Source: Alphaproteobacteria bacterium
GTDB taxonomy: Bacteria > Pseudomonadota > Alphaproteobacteria > DSM-16000 > Inquilinaceae
Direction: 5' to 3'
NCBI GenBank assembly: GCA_028277405.1
Contig: JANQGH010000026.1
Coordinates: forward strand, 1-64,000
DNA length: 64,000 bases
The notes under the pieces are model-generated. The model saw only the letters and a list, made by a program, of their open reading frames with translations. It had not been told where the DNA came from and did no database searches. Shown piece after piece: positions 18,037-28,240 of this stretch. Position 1 is the stretch's first letter, and every line of letters begins with the position of its first letter. Position numbers and translations under genes: made by a program.

Positions 18037-18337
18037 TACCGCCATCCTCAGCCGGTGTGGGCCGGTCGACATCGATCGGGCCGCCACGGCCTTCAAAGGC
18101 CGACGTCGCGCCCGGCTCGACGCAGCTTCCCATTGGTACGATCGCCCAGTCGGTCCCGCTATAATCCTCGGTCGACTGTCCGGCGCAGGTGTGGGCGAAG
18201 GCGGCGGCGCAATCGTTCTCGCCTGCCATCGAGATGCCGTAGCATCGTTCCAGGCCCTCCGCGGCGGCGGGCGCGGCCATGGCGGCAACGGCGCCTGCAA
18301 GCGCGGCAATCTGGGCGGCAATTGAAGCGTTGGACAT
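18029..18337 (-). CDS. bufA: BufA-like bufferin precursor (DUF2282), copper-binding RiPP
   Basis: A 102-residue exported precursor. Residues 1-26 are a signal peptide ([16 protein letters not shown]), and the mature part has four cysteines (Cys32, 43, 51, 72) in the family pattern [27 protein letters not shown]. Such peptides are modified by the DUF692 enzyme in the cytoplasm, exported and bind copper in the periplasm. The acidic, Gly-rich tail after Cys72 (about 28 residues) is longer than in many relatives. First gene of a four-gene minus-strand operon. Control by copper or an ECF sigma factor is known elsewhere; no such regulator gene is in the window. Confidence 0.9.
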   Translation of the reverse strand: MSNASIAAQIAALAGAVAAMAAPAAAEGLERCYGISMAGENDCAAAFAHTCAGQSTEDYSGTDWAIVPMGSCVEPGATSAFEGRGGPIDVDRPTPAEDGGNG

Positions 18338-18605
18338 GTCGGCGCGTCGGTTTCTCAGTCGGTTCTGACCCGGATTTACCTTACCGGCGATCTAAAGCCT
18401 TGCACCAATGCTTTGAAGTAAAGCCTGATTGACGACGCTTCACATCCCTGTGACGAAATGTGGGGCAATCCGCGAAGAAACGGTCGAAAACAACCGCTTC
18501 GGGCTGGAAATCGGCGATTGCAGGGCGTATAGCCAGTGCCCTGTTGATCAGAGGGCCGGCTTGGGCGCGCATCGTCGCGGGCCGGCCGCTTGAGGAGGAA
18601 CCGTT
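18338..18605. promoter_or_regulatory. Divergent control region of bufA and class II DAHP synthase, with a dyad at 18440-18453
   Basis: These 268 bases separate two divergent transcription units. The stretch TCACATCCCTGTGA (18440-18453) is a perfect 5-bp inverted repeat around four bases, about 100 bases upstream of bufA, and could be an operator or part of an ECF-type promoter. I do not see a convincing sigma-70 promoter for either side. A strong ribosome-binding site, GAGGAGG, precedes the DAHP synthase ATG at 18606. Confidence 0.35.
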
Positions 18606-19997
18606 ATGGTCGAGCGCTGGAGCCCCGAGAGCTGGAGGCAACGGCCTGCCAAGCAGATGCCGGTTTATGCCGACCTGCCGCATTTGACGGCGGTCGAGGA
18701 GACGTTGACCCGGTTTCCCCCGCTGGTCTTTGCCGGCGAGGCTCGGTCCCTGAAGGCGAACCTGGGCAAGGTCGCCGAGGGCGAGGCGTTCCTGTTGCAA
18801 GGCGGCGACTGCGCGGAGAGCTTTGCCGAGTTCCATCCGGACAAGATCCGCGACACCTTCCGTGTGCTGCTACAGATGGCGGTGGTGCTGACGTTCGGCG
18901 GCGGCTTGCCGGTGGTGAAGCTGGGCCGCATGGCCGGCCAGTTCGCCAAGCCGCGCTCGTCGGACATGGAGACGGTCGATGGCGTGGAACTGCCGTCATA
19001 CCGCGGCGACATCATCAACGGCTTCGACTTCTTAGCCGAGGATCGGGCGCCCAACCCGGACCGGATGGTTCAGGCCTACAACCAGTCGGCCGCCACGCTG
19101 AACCTGCTGCGCGCCTTTGCCCAGGGCGGCTATGCCGACTTGCATAAGGTCCACCAGTGGAATCTGGGTTTTGTCGCCAAGACGCCACAGGCGGAGCGCT
19201 ATCACGGGCTGGCGAACCGCATCGACGAGGCGGTGCAGTTCATGGCCGCGTGCGGCGTCAATGCCGAAACCACGCCGCAGATCCGCGAAACCGAGTTCTA
19301 CACCAGCCATGAAGCGCTGTTGCTGCCCTACGAGCAGGCGCTGACGCGCCAGGACAGCACCACGGGCGACATGTACGGCGTCTCCGCCCACCTGCTGTGG
19401 ATCGGCGACCGGACACGGCAGTTGGATGGCGCCCATGTCGAGTTTCTGCGTGGCGTAAAAAACCCCATCGGCCTGAAGTGCGGGCCGTCGCTGGAGGCCG
19501 AGGATCTGATCCGGCTGATCGATACGCTGAACCCGGACAACGAGCCGGGGCGTCTGACCCTGATTGCCCGCATGGGAGCGGACAAGGTCGAGAAGCATCT
19601 GCCCGCGCTGGTTCGAACGGTGGAGCAGGAAGGGCGCACGGTCGTCTGGGCCTGTGATCCCATGCACGGCAATACGATCAAATCGGCCTCGGGCTATAAG
19701 ACGCGCCCGTTCGAGAGGATCCTGGACGAGGTCAGCCGCTTCTTCGATGTCCATCGCGCGGAAGGCAGCCATCCCGGCGGCGTCCATTTCGAGATGACCG
19801 GCGAGGAAGTCACCGAATGCACCGGCGGTGCCCAGGCCATCACTGATGACGGGCTCAGCCTGCGCTATCACACGGCGTGCGACCCCAGGCTGAACGCGAG
19901 CCAGGCGCTGGAACTGGCCTTCCTCGTGGCCGAACGGCTGAAGGAAGACCGGGACCGCGCGAACGGGCATCGCCGTGCGGCCGCGGCCGCCGAATAG
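18606..19997 (+). CDS. aroG: Class II 3-deoxy-7-phosphoheptulonate (DAHP) synthase
   Basis: A 463-residue enzyme that condenses phosphoenolpyruvate with erythrose 4-phosphate, the first step of aromatic amino acid synthesis. It is of the plant/actinobacterial class II type: RWSPESWR at the N terminus, [11 protein letters not shown] (metal-binding Cys), [25 protein letters not shown] and [17 protein letters not shown]. The start is fixed by a strong GAGGAGG eight bases upstream. It is followed by nicotinate phosphoribosyltransferase after 15 bases, an unrelated pathway. Class II enzymes are insensitive to some of the feedback control of class I, but regulation cannot be read here. Confidence 0.94.
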   Translation: MVERWSPESWRQRPAKQMPVYADLPHLTAVEETLTRFPPLVFAGEARSLKANLGKVAEGEAFLLQGGDCAESFAEFHPDKIRDTFRVLLQMAVVLTFGGGLPVVKLGRMAGQFAKPRSSDMETVDGVELPSYRGDIINGFDFLAEDRAPNPDRMVQAYNQSAATLNLLRAFAQGGYADLHKVHQWNLGFVAKTPQAERYHGLANRIDEAVQFMAACGVNAETTPQIRETEFYTSHEALLLPYEQALTRQDSTTGDMYGVSAHLLWIGDRTRQLDGAHVEFLRGVKNPIGLKCGPSLEAEDLIRLIDTLNPDNEPGRLTLIARMGADKVEKHLPALVRTVEQEGRTVVWACDPMHGNTIKSASGYKTRPFERILDEVSRFFDVHRAEGSHPGGVHFEMTGEEVTECTGGAQAITDDGLSLRYHTACDPRLNASQALELAFLVAERLKEDRDRANGHRRAAAAAE

Positions 19998-20012
19998 CAC
20001 AAGGCCGACCAG

Positions 20013-21170
20013 ATGGCGGACGGTAGTGGACCGCCGGCAATGACCGGCGCCATGGCGCCTGGCGCCGACGATCTCGGGCGTTGGACCGACAAGTATTTCC
20101 TGCGTACCAAGGCCGTCATCGAGCATTTCGGCGATGTCGAGGCGACTTACGCCATCTTCATGCGCCGGCCCGTCGTTTGCGCGCCCCGCCTGGCTATCGA
20201 ATGGCTGGAGGGCGTGGCGGCCGAGCGCGGGGTGACGATCAGGATCGACCTGCAGTTCGCCGAGGGCAAATGGGTCGGTGCCGGCGAGCCGATCATGTAC
20301 ATCACCGGACCGCTGGCGCATCTGATCGATTGCGAGACGATCTTCCTGCAAAAGATCGGGCCGGCCTGCGTCGCCGCCTACAACGCCACTGTCATGTGCG
20401 CGGAACTGCCGAACGTCGCCTTTCTCGCCATGGACGCGCGCCATTGCGCGGGCACGGACATGGCCGAGATGATGGCCTATGCCGCCAGCGTCGGTTCGGA
20501 CCGGGCCAAACGCAAGGCTGACGCCACCGGCTTCATCGGCAATGCGACGGACGCGACCGCCCACTATTTCGGCCAGGCCCAAGGCTTCGGCACCATGCCG
20601 CACGCCCTGATCGGCTACGCCAAGTCGACCGTTCGCGCGGCGGAGATGTTCCACGAGGTGCATCCCGACATCGACCTGATCGTGCTGGTCGACTATTTCG
20701 GGCAGGAGATCACGGATGCCTTGGCCGTCTGCCGCCGGTTTCCGGAGTTGGCGGCCGAGGGCCGGCTTGGCGTGCGCATCGATACGCCGGGCGGACGCTA
20801 TCTGGAGGGCTTGGACCCGCCAACATCCTACGCCGTGCTGGAACGCCACGTGCCGCACTCGATCCGGGGCTACCGCGACGAGACCGAGCTGCGCTATCTG
20901 ATCGGCACCGGCGTTTCGGCCGCCGCCGTCCATCACCTGCGCGACAAGCTGAACGCGGCCGGGTTCGATAGGGTCAAGATCGTGGCCTCATCCGGCTTCA
21001 GCCCGGCGAAATGCCGCGTGATGTCGTTGGCCGATGCGCCGATCGACATCATCGGCACCGGCAGCTTCTTGCCGGAAAAGTGGAGCGAGACCTACGCTAC
21101 AGCCGATATCGTCGAGTACGATGGGGTCGGCCGGGTGAAGGTCGGCCGCGAATTCCTGATGCGCAAATAG
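20013..21170 (+). CDS. pncB: Nicotinate phosphoribosyltransferase-like protein
   Basis: A 385-residue type II phosphoribosyltransferase. DKYFLRTK near the start, FLAMDARHCAGTDMAE (the region around the phospho-accepting His and product-binding Arg), MPHALIGYAKSTVRAAE and IVASSGFSP are family features. It would make nicotinate mononucleotide from nicotinate in the Preiss-Handler route, and the next gene, 43 bases downstream, is NAD synthetase, which completes NAD synthesis. It is a short-form member; nicotinamide phosphoribosyltransferase is less likely. Several Met codons lie near the start, and 20013 follows the aroG stop closely with weak ribosome-binding sequence. Confidence 0.85.
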   Translation: MADGSGPPAMTGAMAPGADDLGRWTDKYFLRTKAVIEHFGDVEATYAIFMRRPVVCAPRLAIEWLEGVAAERGVTIRIDLQFAEGKWVGAGEPIMYITGPLAHLIDCETIFLQKIGPACVAAYNATVMCAELPNVAFLAMDARHCAGTDMAEMMAYAASVGSDRAKRKADATGFIGNATDATAHYFGQAQGFGTMPHALIGYAKSTVRAAEMFHEVHPDIDLIVLVDYFGQEITDALAVCRRFPELAAEGRLGVRIDTPGGRYLEGLDPPTSYAVLERHVPHSIRGYRDETELRYLIGTGVSAAAVHHLRDKLNAAGFDRVKIVASSGFSPAKCRVMSLADAPIDIIGTGSFLPEKWSETYATADIVEYDGVGRVKVGREFLMRK

Positions 21171-21213
21171 CGCCGATACTCTTTCGACGCCGAACGCCTA
21201 CATTCCGTTCACG

Positions 21214-22875
21214 ATGACTGATCGCCTCAACATCGCGCTGGCCCAGATCAATCCGACCATGGGCGCGCTGAACGACAATGTGGACCTGATCCTCCGTGCC
21301 CGCAGGCAAGCCGCGGATTTGGGCGCCGACCTGGCCGTGTTTACCGAGCTCTGCGTCTGCGGCTATCCGCCGGAGGACCTGATCGTCAAACCGTTCTTCC
21401 TCGACCGGGTCGACGAGGCAGTGGCCCGGTTGGCGGAGGCCACCGCCGATGGTGGACCGGCGATGCTGATCGGTGCGCCGCATCGGATGGACGACAAACT
21501 CTACAACGCCGCGCTGCTGCTGGACGCCGGCAAGGTCGTCGCGGTTCGGCTGAAGCACGATCTGCCGAACTACAGCGTGTTTGACGAGAAGCGCTTGTTT
21601 GACGCCGGACCGCTGCCAGGGCCCATCGACTTTAGGGGCGTCCGGCTGGGCGTCATGGTCTGCGAGGATATGTGGACGGCTGAGGTCACCGAATGCCTTG
21701 AGGAAACCGGTGCTGAAATCCTGATCGTTCCGAACGGCAGCCCGTTCGATAACGACAAGCTGGACACGCGGCTGAATCTGGCAGTCGCGCGGGTGACCGA
21801 AAGCGGCCTGCCCCTGATCTACGTGAACCAAGTGGGCGGCCAGGATGAACTGGTGTTTGACGGTGCATCCTTCGTGCTGAACGCGGATCGCAGTCTGGCC
21901 AACCAGTTGCCACCGTTCGCGCCGGACGTTCGGCTTACGCGCTGGGAACGGCGCGGAGAGGGCTGGGTGTGCGAACCCGGCCCGGTCGACCAGCCCGCCG
22001 ACGGTCTTGACGCGATCTACGGTGCCATGATGCTGGGACTGCGCGACTATGTCGGCAAGAACCGGTTTCCGGGCGTCGTGCTGGGCCTTTCCGGCGGGAT
22101 AGACAGCGCCTTGTCGGCGGCCGTCGCCGTCGACGCACTGGGCGCGGACAAGGTGCGCTGCGTGATGATGCCGTCGCCCTACACCTCGCCGGAAAGCCTG
22201 GAGGACGCGGCCGCCTGTGCCGTCCTGCTGGGCGTGGCCTACGATACGGTGTCGATCGAACCGGCGATGACGGCCTATGACGGCATGATGGCGCCGCTGT
22301 TCAACGGGTTGCCCGCCGACATCACGGAAGAGAACCTGCAGTCGCGCGCCCGCGCCCTGATCCTGATGGCGATTTCCAACAAGTTCGGGCCGATGGTGCT
22401 GACCACGGGCAACAAGTCGGAGATGTCGGTCGGCTACGCCACGCTTTATGGCGACATGTGCGGCGGTTATTCGGTGTTGAAGGACGTTTACAAGACCACG
22501 GTCTTCGACCTGGCGCGCTGGCGCAATCAGCGGCGCCCCAACGGTGCGCTTGGCCCCGAGGGCCGCGTTATGCCCGAACGCATCATCACCAAGCCGCCCT
22601 CGGCGGAACTGAAGCCCGACCAGACGGACCAGGACAGCCTGCCACCCTATGACGTACTGGACGATATCCTGAACTGCCTGGTCGAGCAGGACCTGGGCAT
22701 CGATGCCATCGTCGCGCGCGGCCATGACAAGGCGACCGTCAGCAAGGTGTGGCGCCTGCTGGATCGGGCCGAATACAAGCGCCGCCAAGCCCCCCCCGGG
22801 GTGAAGATCACCTCGCGCGCGTTCGGCCGCGATCGCCGCTATCCGATCACAAACGCCTTCACCAGTCTCATTTAA
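21214..22875 (+). CDS. nadE: Glutamine-dependent NAD+ synthetase
   Basis: A 553-residue two-domain enzyme that amidates nicotinate adenine dinucleotide. Residues 1-265 form a nitrilase-like glutaminase with Glu ([13 protein letters not shown]), Lys (RLKHDLPNY) and Cys (VMVCEDMW) of the catalytic triad. The synthetase domain follows, with the PP-loop motif SGGIDSA at about 292-298 and [14 protein letters not shown]. Length and domain order are standard. It lies downstream of pncB and just upstream of gltX (five bases), so it shares a transcript with both. Confidence 0.96.
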   Translation: MTDRLNIALAQINPTMGALNDNVDLILRARRQAADLGADLAVFTELCVCGYPPEDLIVKPFFLDRVDEAVARLAEATADGGPAMLIGAPHRMDDKLYNAALLLDAGKVVAVRLKHDLPNYSVFDEKRLFDAGPLPGPIDFRGVRLGVMVCEDMWTAEVTECLEETGAEILIVPNGSPFDNDKLDTRLNLAVARVTESGLPLIYVNQVGGQDELVFDGASFVLNADRSLANQLPPFAPDVRLTRWERRGEGWVCEPGPVDQPADGLDAIYGAMMLGLRDYVGKNRFPGVVLGLSGGIDSALSAAVAVDALGADKVRCVMMPSPYTSPESLEDAAACAVLLGVAYDTVSIEPAMTAYDGMMAPLFNGLPADITEENLQSRARALILMAISNKFGPMVLTTGNKSEMSVGYATLYGDMCGGYSVLKDVYKTTVFDLARWRNQRRPNGALGPEGRVMPERIITKPPSAELKPDQTDQDSLPPYDVLDDILNCLVEQDLGIDAIVARGHDKATVSKVWRLLDRAEYKRRQAPPGVKITSRAFGRDRRYPITNAFTSLI

Positions 22876-22880
22876 GCTCT

Positions 22881-24236
22881 ATGACCGTCCGCGTCCGTTT
22901 CGCCCCCAGCCCGACCGGGCTGCTGCACATCGGCAATGTCCGCACCGCCTTGGTGACCTGGCTGTTCGCCCGCAACCAGAGCGGCCACTTTCTACTGCGC
23001 CTGGACGATACCGACACCGAACGGTCTGAAGAGGCCTATGCCAATGCGATACAGGAGGATCTGACCTGGCTGGGCCTCGAATGGGACGAACTGGCCCGCC
23101 AGTCGGAGCGGACAGCGCGGTACGATGCGGCGATTGCGGACTTGAAGCAGTCCGGCCGGCTGTACCCATGCTACGAGACGCCGGAGGAGCTGTCGCTGAA
23201 GCGCAAGAGCGCTTTGCAGCAGGGCAAGCCCCCGATCTATGACCGCTCTGCGCTAAACCTCGACGATATCGAGAAGGCACGGCTGGAGGAGGAGGGGCGC
23301 CGGCCGCACTGGCGCTTCCTGCTGACCCACAAGCCGATCGAATGGGACGACCTGGTGCGCGGCCCGGTGCGCTTTAACGGTGCCGATATGTCCGATCCGG
23401 TGCTGATCCGCGCCGATGGCCGGCCGCTCTATCACATCTCGTCCGTCGTTGACGATATCGGCTTTGGCATCAGCCATGTGGTGCGCGGCGAGGACCATGT
23501 GGCCAACACGGCCGCCCATATCCAGATGATCGAGGCGCTGGGCGGCACGCCACCCGCCTTCGCCCATCTACCGCTGTTGGCCGATGCAGCCGGCAAGGGC
23601 CTGTCCAAGCGGCTCGGCAGCCTGTCGATCGTGGATTTGCGCGACAATGGCGGTATTGAGCCGATGGCTCTGATCAGCCTGCTGGGCCGCCTCGGCACGT
23701 CCGACCCGATCGAACCGTTCGACCACATCCAGCCGCTGATCGACGGTTTCGACTTCGCCAAGTTTGCCCGTGCGACGCCCAAGTTCGATCCGGCGGAACT
23801 CGACCGGCTGAACGCCCGCATCCTGCACGGCCTGTCGTTCGACGCCGCATGGCCGCGCCTGGCAGCGCTCGGATTCGACCAGATCGACGAAGCCTTCTGG
23901 CTCGCAGTGCGTCCGAACCTGAACCTCATGGTGGATGTCGGCCATTGGTGGGCGATCGCGCGCGGGCCGATTGAACGCCATCGCGACGACCCGGACTTTC
24001 TCGACACGGCCGCCGACCTGCTGCCGGAAGACCCGTGGGGGCCGGAAACCTGGAAAACCTGGACCGACCGGGTCAAGCAGGAGACCGGCGCCAAGGGCAA
24101 GGCCCTGTTCCTGCCGCTGCGCCGAGCCTTGACCGGCCAGGACCACGGGCCTGAACTTGCCGCCCTTCTGCCCTTAATGGGCCGCGACCGAACGGTGCGC
24201 CGACTGACGGGGGCGCCGCCGAAAGGGCAGGGTTGA
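22881..24236 (+). CDS. gltX: Glutamyl-tRNA synthetase, short alphaproteobacterial type
   Basis: A 451-residue class I synthetase. [19 protein letters not shown] at 5-23 has the HIGH-type motif, and GLSKRLG near 240 is the KMSKS equivalent. Alphaproteobacteria often carry two gltX genes, one of which charges tRNA-Gln with Glu for later amidation; this shorter form could be either. GluQ-type proteins are much shorter, so that alternative is excluded. The ATG at 22881 gives the conserved N terminus; the open frame upstream overlaps nadE. cysS follows after 86 bases. Confidence 0.94.
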   Translation: MTVRVRFAPSPTGLLHIGNVRTALVTWLFARNQSGHFLLRLDDTDTERSEEAYANAIQEDLTWLGLEWDELARQSERTARYDAAIADLKQSGRLYPCYETPEELSLKRKSALQQGKPPIYDRSALNLDDIEKARLEEEGRRPHWRFLLTHKPIEWDDLVRGPVRFNGADMSDPVLIRADGRPLYHISSVVDDIGFGISHVVRGEDHVANTAAHIQMIEALGGTPPAFAHLPLLADAAGKGLSKRLGSLSIVDLRDNGGIEPMALISLLGRLGTSDPIEPFDHIQPLIDGFDFAKFARATPKFDPAELDRLNARILHGLSFDAAWPRLAALGFDQIDEAFWLAVRPNLNLMVDVGHWWAIARGPIERHRDDPDFLDTAADLLPEDPWGPETWKTWTDRVKQETGAKGKALFLPLRRALTGQDHGPELAALLPLMGRDRTVRRLTGAPPKGQG

Positions 24237-24322
24237 CCCCTAGGCATAGACAGGGCTTGGCAAAACCTGATACCTGTCCCGGCCCCGAAACCAAGCTTAG
24301 CCAAGCACCCGGCCACACCGTC

Positions 24323-25696
24323 ATGTCTCTCAGGCTGACAAACACGCTGACGCGCACGAAAGAGGCCTTCCGGCCGATCGACCCGAACCATGTCCGGTTC
24401 TATGTCTGCGGCCCGACGGTCTGGGACTATGCGCATATCGGCAACGCCCGACCGGTTGTGGTTTTCGACGTGCTTTATCGGCTGCTGCGCCACCGCTATC
24501 CGCGTGTGACTTATGTGCGCAACATCACCGATATCGATGACAAGATCCTGAACCGGGCGAAGGAAACCGGTGAGGCGATCGAGGCGATCACCGAACCGTT
24601 GGCCCGGATTTACAATGAGGACATGGCGGCGTTGGGCGCGCTCGACCCCGACGTGACGCCACGCGCGACCGCCCACGTCCCCCAGATGGTCGCCCTGATC
24701 GAACGGCTGATCGAACGCGGCCACGCCTATGAGGCGGAGGGCCACGTGCTGTTCAACGTGCCGTCGATGCCCAACTATGGCCGCTTGTCGCGCCGTAACC
24801 GGGACGAACTGATCGCCGGCGCGCGCGTGGATGTGGCGCCCTACAAGAAGGACCCTGCGGACTTCGTCCTGTGGAAGCCCAGCGTTGCCGACCAGCCGGG
24901 CTGGGACAGCCCGTGGGGAAGGGGACGGCCCGGTTGGCATATCGAGTGCTCGGCCATGGCGGCGGAGCATCTGGGCGAGGTGTTCGACATCCATGGCGGC
25001 GGTGTCGACCTGATATTTCCGCACCATGAAAACGAGATCGCCCAGTCGACCTGCGGCCACGGCACCGATGTCATGGCCAATATCTGGATGCACAACGGCT
25101 TCCTGCTGGTCGAGGGCGAGAAGATGTCGAAGTCGCTCGGCAACTACTACACGGTGCACGACCTGTTGGAGGAGTTTCCGGGCGAGGCCCTGCGCCTGTC
25201 CCTCTTGTCGGCCCACTACCATCAGCCGACCGACTTCACCAAGGACGGCGTGCGCGCGGCAAAGGCGCGGCTAGACCGCTGGTACGAGGCCCTGCGCAGG
25301 CTGGAGGATGTCGAGCCGGCGGATGTCGACGACGATCCGCTCGCGCAGGAATTCCATGCCGCGCTGGACGACGACCTGAACACGCCCTTGGCGCTATCGG
25401 TGATTGACCGGGTGGTGACCGAGGTGTTCGACGGCGGTGATCCGGCGCGCCTGAAAGGGCTGCTGCACCTGATGGGCGGCATTGTTGGTCATCTGGAGGC
25501 AACGCCGGAGAGCTGGTTCCAGGGCGAAACCGATGCCTCCGACGCTGCCGAGATCGAGACCTTGATCGCCGACCGTCAAGCAGCGCGCACGGCGCGCGAT
25601 TTCGCCCGGGCGGACGAGATCCGGGACAAGCTCGCCGCGCGCGGCATCGTGCTGGAGGACGGTGCCGGTGGCACGGTCTGGAAGCGAGCCGGCTGA
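24323..25696 (+). CDS. cysS: Cysteinyl-tRNA synthetase
   Basis: A 457-residue class I synthetase that attaches Cys to tRNA-Cys. The zinc-binding [18 protein letters not shown] segment (about 28-45) includes the HIGH-type motif; WHIECSAM and HHENEIAQS give other zinc ligands, and KMSKSLGN lies at about 266-273. The ATG at 24323 matches the family start. Its stop overlaps the cimA ATG by one base (TGATG), so the two are translationally linked. Confidence 0.97.
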   Translation: MSLRLTNTLTRTKEAFRPIDPNHVRFYVCGPTVWDYAHIGNARPVVVFDVLYRLLRHRYPRVTYVRNITDIDDKILNRAKETGEAIEAITEPLARIYNEDMAALGALDPDVTPRATAHVPQMVALIERLIERGHAYEAEGHVLFNVPSMPNYGRLSRRNRDELIAGARVDVAPYKKDPADFVLWKPSVADQPGWDSPWGRGRPGWHIECSAMAAEHLGEVFDIHGGGVDLIFPHHENEIAQSTCGHGTDVMANIWMHNGFLLVEGEKMSKSLGNYYTVHDLLEEFPGEALRLSLLSAHYHQPTDFTKDGVRAAKARLDRWYEALRRLEDVEPADVDDDPLAQEFHAALDDDLNTPLALSVIDRVVTEVFDGGDPARLKGLLHLMGGIVGHLEATPESWFQGETDASDAAEIETLIADRQAARTARDFARADEIRDKLAARGIVLEDGAGGTVWKRAG

Positions 25697-27288
25697 TGGG
25701 CGACCGCGTCTATCTCTTCGACACCACCTTGCGCGACGGCGCCCAGATGCAGGGCGTCGATTTCACGGTTGCGGACAAGATCGCCATCGCGCGCGAACTC
25801 GATCTCTTGGGCATCGACTACATCGAGGGCGGCTGGCCGGGCGCCAACCCGACCGACGACCGTTTCTTCGCCGATCCGCCGGAGTTGAAGCACGCGACGC
25901 TGACCGCCTTCACCATGACCAGGCGCGCAGGCCGCAGTGCCGCGAACGATCCCGGCCTGAACGCGCTCTACAATGTCGACGCCCCGGCGGTCTGCATCTT
26001 CGGCAAAAGCTCCGGCTTTCAGGTCGATGTCGCGCTGGAAATCCCGCGCGAGGAAAACCTAGACATGATCCGCGACAGCGTCGCGGAAACGGTCAAGCGC
26101 GGCCGCGAGGCCCTGTTCGACTGCGAGCATTTCTTCGACGGCTACAAGTTCGACCCGGACTATGCGATGGCCGCGGCCAAGACCGCCTACGAGGCTGGCG
26201 CCCGCTGGGTCGTGCTGTGCGACACCAATGGTGGTAGCCTTCCGCACGAGGTCGAGCACATCGTCGGCGAGGTGACCAAGCACATCCCCGGCGACCGGCT
26301 GGGCATCCACACCCATAACGACACCGAACACGCGGTGGCCAACAGCCTGGCGGCGGTGCGGGCCGGCGTGCGCCACGTCCAGGGCACGCTGAACGGCGTC
26401 GGCGAGCGGTGCGGCAACGCCAACATCATCTCGGTCATCCCCAGCCTGATGCTGAAGATGGGCTTTGAGACCGGCATCACGGATGAAGGGCTGAAGCGCC
26501 TGACCCATCTCAGCCGCTGGTTCGACGACCGGTTGAACCGGGCCAGCGACAATGGCGCCCCTTACGTCGGCTACAGCGCCTTTACCCATAAGGGCGGTGC
26601 CCACGTCTCAGCCGTGCGCAAGGACCCGGCCACGTACGAGCACATCGAACCAGAGACCGTCGGCAACCGGCGCCTCGTCGTCGTCTCCGACCAGTCCGGC
26701 AAGTCCAACATCCTGTCGCGTTTCGCTGAGTTGGACATCGATCTGGACCCGGGCGACAGTCGCGTGTCCCGACTGGTCGAAACCGTGAAGCAGCGCGAAT
26801 TCGACGGCTACGCTTATGACAGCGCGGCTGCCAGCTTCGAGATGCTGGCGCGCCGCATGCTGGGCCAGGTGCCCAGCTATTTCCGGGTCGAACGCTTCAC
26901 CGTGGTCGACGAGCGCCGTTTCAACGCACGTGGCGAGGTGGTGCAGGAATCCGAGGCCACGGTTCTTTTGCAGATCGGCAACGAAACCCTCCACGAAGTC
27001 TCGTTCGGCAACGGCCCTGTCAATGCGCTCGACAGCGCGATGCGCAAGGCGCTGGAGCCGACCTATCCGGTCTTGAAGAAGATGCGTTTGGCCGACTATC
27101 GCGTGCGCATCCTGCGCGCCGGCGACGCCTCGGCCGCCATGCCGCGCGTGTTGATCGAAAGCGCCAACGGCAAGGGCGAGACCTGGTCGACAGTCGGCGT
27201 GTCAACCAACGTGATCGACGCCTCGTTCGACGCCTTGCTCGACAGCTTCACCTACAAGCTGTTCCGCAACGGCGTCACCGCCGGCTGA
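25696..27288 (+). CDS. cimA: Citramalate synthase
   Basis: A 530-residue enzyme of the isopropylmalate synthase/homocitrate synthase group. FDTTLRDGAQMQGVDF at the start binds the metal and substrate; IHTHNDTEHAVANS and GTLNGVGERCGNAN are the HMGL-like barrel motifs; a C-terminal LeuA dimer-type domain follows. It joins pyruvate and acetyl-CoA to give citramalate, opening a threonine-independent path to isoleucine. The sequence type (GADP-like G-W-P-G-A-N-P-T-D substrate loop) is CimA rather than LeuA. Starts within the cysS stop. Confidence 0.93.
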   Translation: MGDRVYLFDTTLRDGAQMQGVDFTVADKIAIARELDLLGIDYIEGGWPGANPTDDRFFADPPELKHATLTAFTMTRRAGRSAANDPGLNALYNVDAPAVCIFGKSSGFQVDVALEIPREENLDMIRDSVAETVKRGREALFDCEHFFDGYKFDPDYAMAAAKTAYEAGARWVVLCDTNGGSLPHEVEHIVGEVTKHIPGDRLGIHTHNDTEHAVANSLAAVRAGVRHVQGTLNGVGERCGNANIISVIPSLMLKMGFETGITDEGLKRLTHLSRWFDDRLNRASDNGAPYVGYSAFTHKGGAHVSAVRKDPATYEHIEPETVGNRRLVVVSDQSGKSNILSRFAELDIDLDPGDSRVSRLVETVKQREFDGYAYDSAAASFEMLARRMLGQVPSYFRVERFTVVDERRFNARGEVVQESEATVLLQIGNETLHEVSFGNGPVNALDSAMRKALEPTYPVLKKMRLADYRVRILRAGDASAAMPRVLIESANGKGETWSTVGVSTNVIDASFDALLDSFTYKLFRNGVTAG

Positions 27289-27293
27289 TCAAG

Positions 27294-28091
27294 TTGGCTG
27301 GTACCGACGGCACCAGGGGCAGGGCGGAGGCCGGTGCGCCCGGCCCGGCGATCATCCTGGTCGACCCGCAGATGGGCGAGAATATCGGCACCACGGCCCG
27401 CGCCATGCTGAATTTCGGCCTGACCGATCTGCGCCTGGTGCGCCCGCGCGACGGCTGGCCCAACCCGCGCGCCGTTTCCGCCGCTTCCGGCGCCGACATC
27501 GTGCTGGATACGGTCCGCCTGTTCGACAAGACCGAGGACGCCGCCGCCGACTGCCGGCGCCTTTACGCGACCACCGCGCGGCCGCGCGACATGGTCAAGC
27601 CCGTGCTGACACCGCGTGGTGCCGCCGCCGAGATCCGCGCCGCCGAGGCTGGAGGCGCGTCGGTCGGCATCCTGTTCGGGGCGGAGCGCACGGGCCTGAA
27701 CAATGACGATGTGGCCCTGGCCGACACGGTCATCACCGCCCCGCTGAACCCGTCCTTCTCGTCTCTGAATCTGGCCCAAGCCGTCTTGCTGGTCGCGGCC
27801 GAATACCGTCAGGCGGCCGACGAAACACCCCCGAGACAGCTCCAAACCGGCGACAGCCCGCTAGCCGACACCAAGGCCCTGGTCAACCTGTTCGAACATC
27901 TCGAAGGCGCCCTCGACACTGCGGATTTCTTCCGCGTCGCCGAAAAGCGCCCGTCCATGGTCCGCGCGCTGCGCAACATGCTCCACCGCGCCGACCTGAC
28001 CGAACAGGAGGTCCGCACCTGGCACGGCATCATCACGGCGCTGTCGGGGATGCGAAAGGACGGTTCAGCGCGGTTTGAAAGGCGGGATTAG
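27294..28091 (+). CDS. trmJ: tRNA (cytidine/uridine-2'-O-)-methyltransferase TrmJ-like
   Basis: A 265-residue SPOUT methyltransferase: ILVDPQMGENIGTTARAMLNFG, then FGAERTGLNNDDVALAD and NPSFSSLNLAQAVLLVAAEY, which form the SAM-binding trefoil knot. The family methylates the 2'-OH of position 32 in several tRNAs. The start is TTG at 27294, five bases after cimA; there is no ATG in the first 40 codons that would leave the SPOUT domain whole. The C-terminal helical domain is typical of TrmJ as opposed to TrmL. Confidence 0.9.
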   Translation: MAGTDGTRGRAEAGAPGPAIILVDPQMGENIGTTARAMLNFGLTDLRLVRPRDGWPNPRAVSAASGADIVLDTVRLFDKTEDAAADCRRLYATTARPRDMVKPVLTPRGAAAEIRAAEAGGASVGILFGAERTGLNNDDVALADTVITAPLNPSFSSLNLAQAVLLVAAEYRQAADETPPRQLQTGDSPLADTKALVNLFEHLEGALDTADFFRVAEKRPSMVRALRNMLHRADLTEQEVRTWHGIITALSGMRKDGSARFERRD

Positions 28092-28240
28092 CGGCCGCCA
28101 GGCCCACGGGCTGCACCCACATTCAGCCCCTACGGTCGCTAGCGCTCTTGAAAAGCGAATTGCCGGCATTTTAGTCAATGCAGGCTTCTGCTAGCTATGG
28201 TGCAGTCAATCTCGCTGTTTGTCGGAGATCAAGCGCTGCA

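Noticed and set aside
19032-20936. 634-codon open frame on the minus strand
   Set aside because: Antisense to class II DAHP synthase and nicotinate phosphoribosyltransferase; no recognisable domain.
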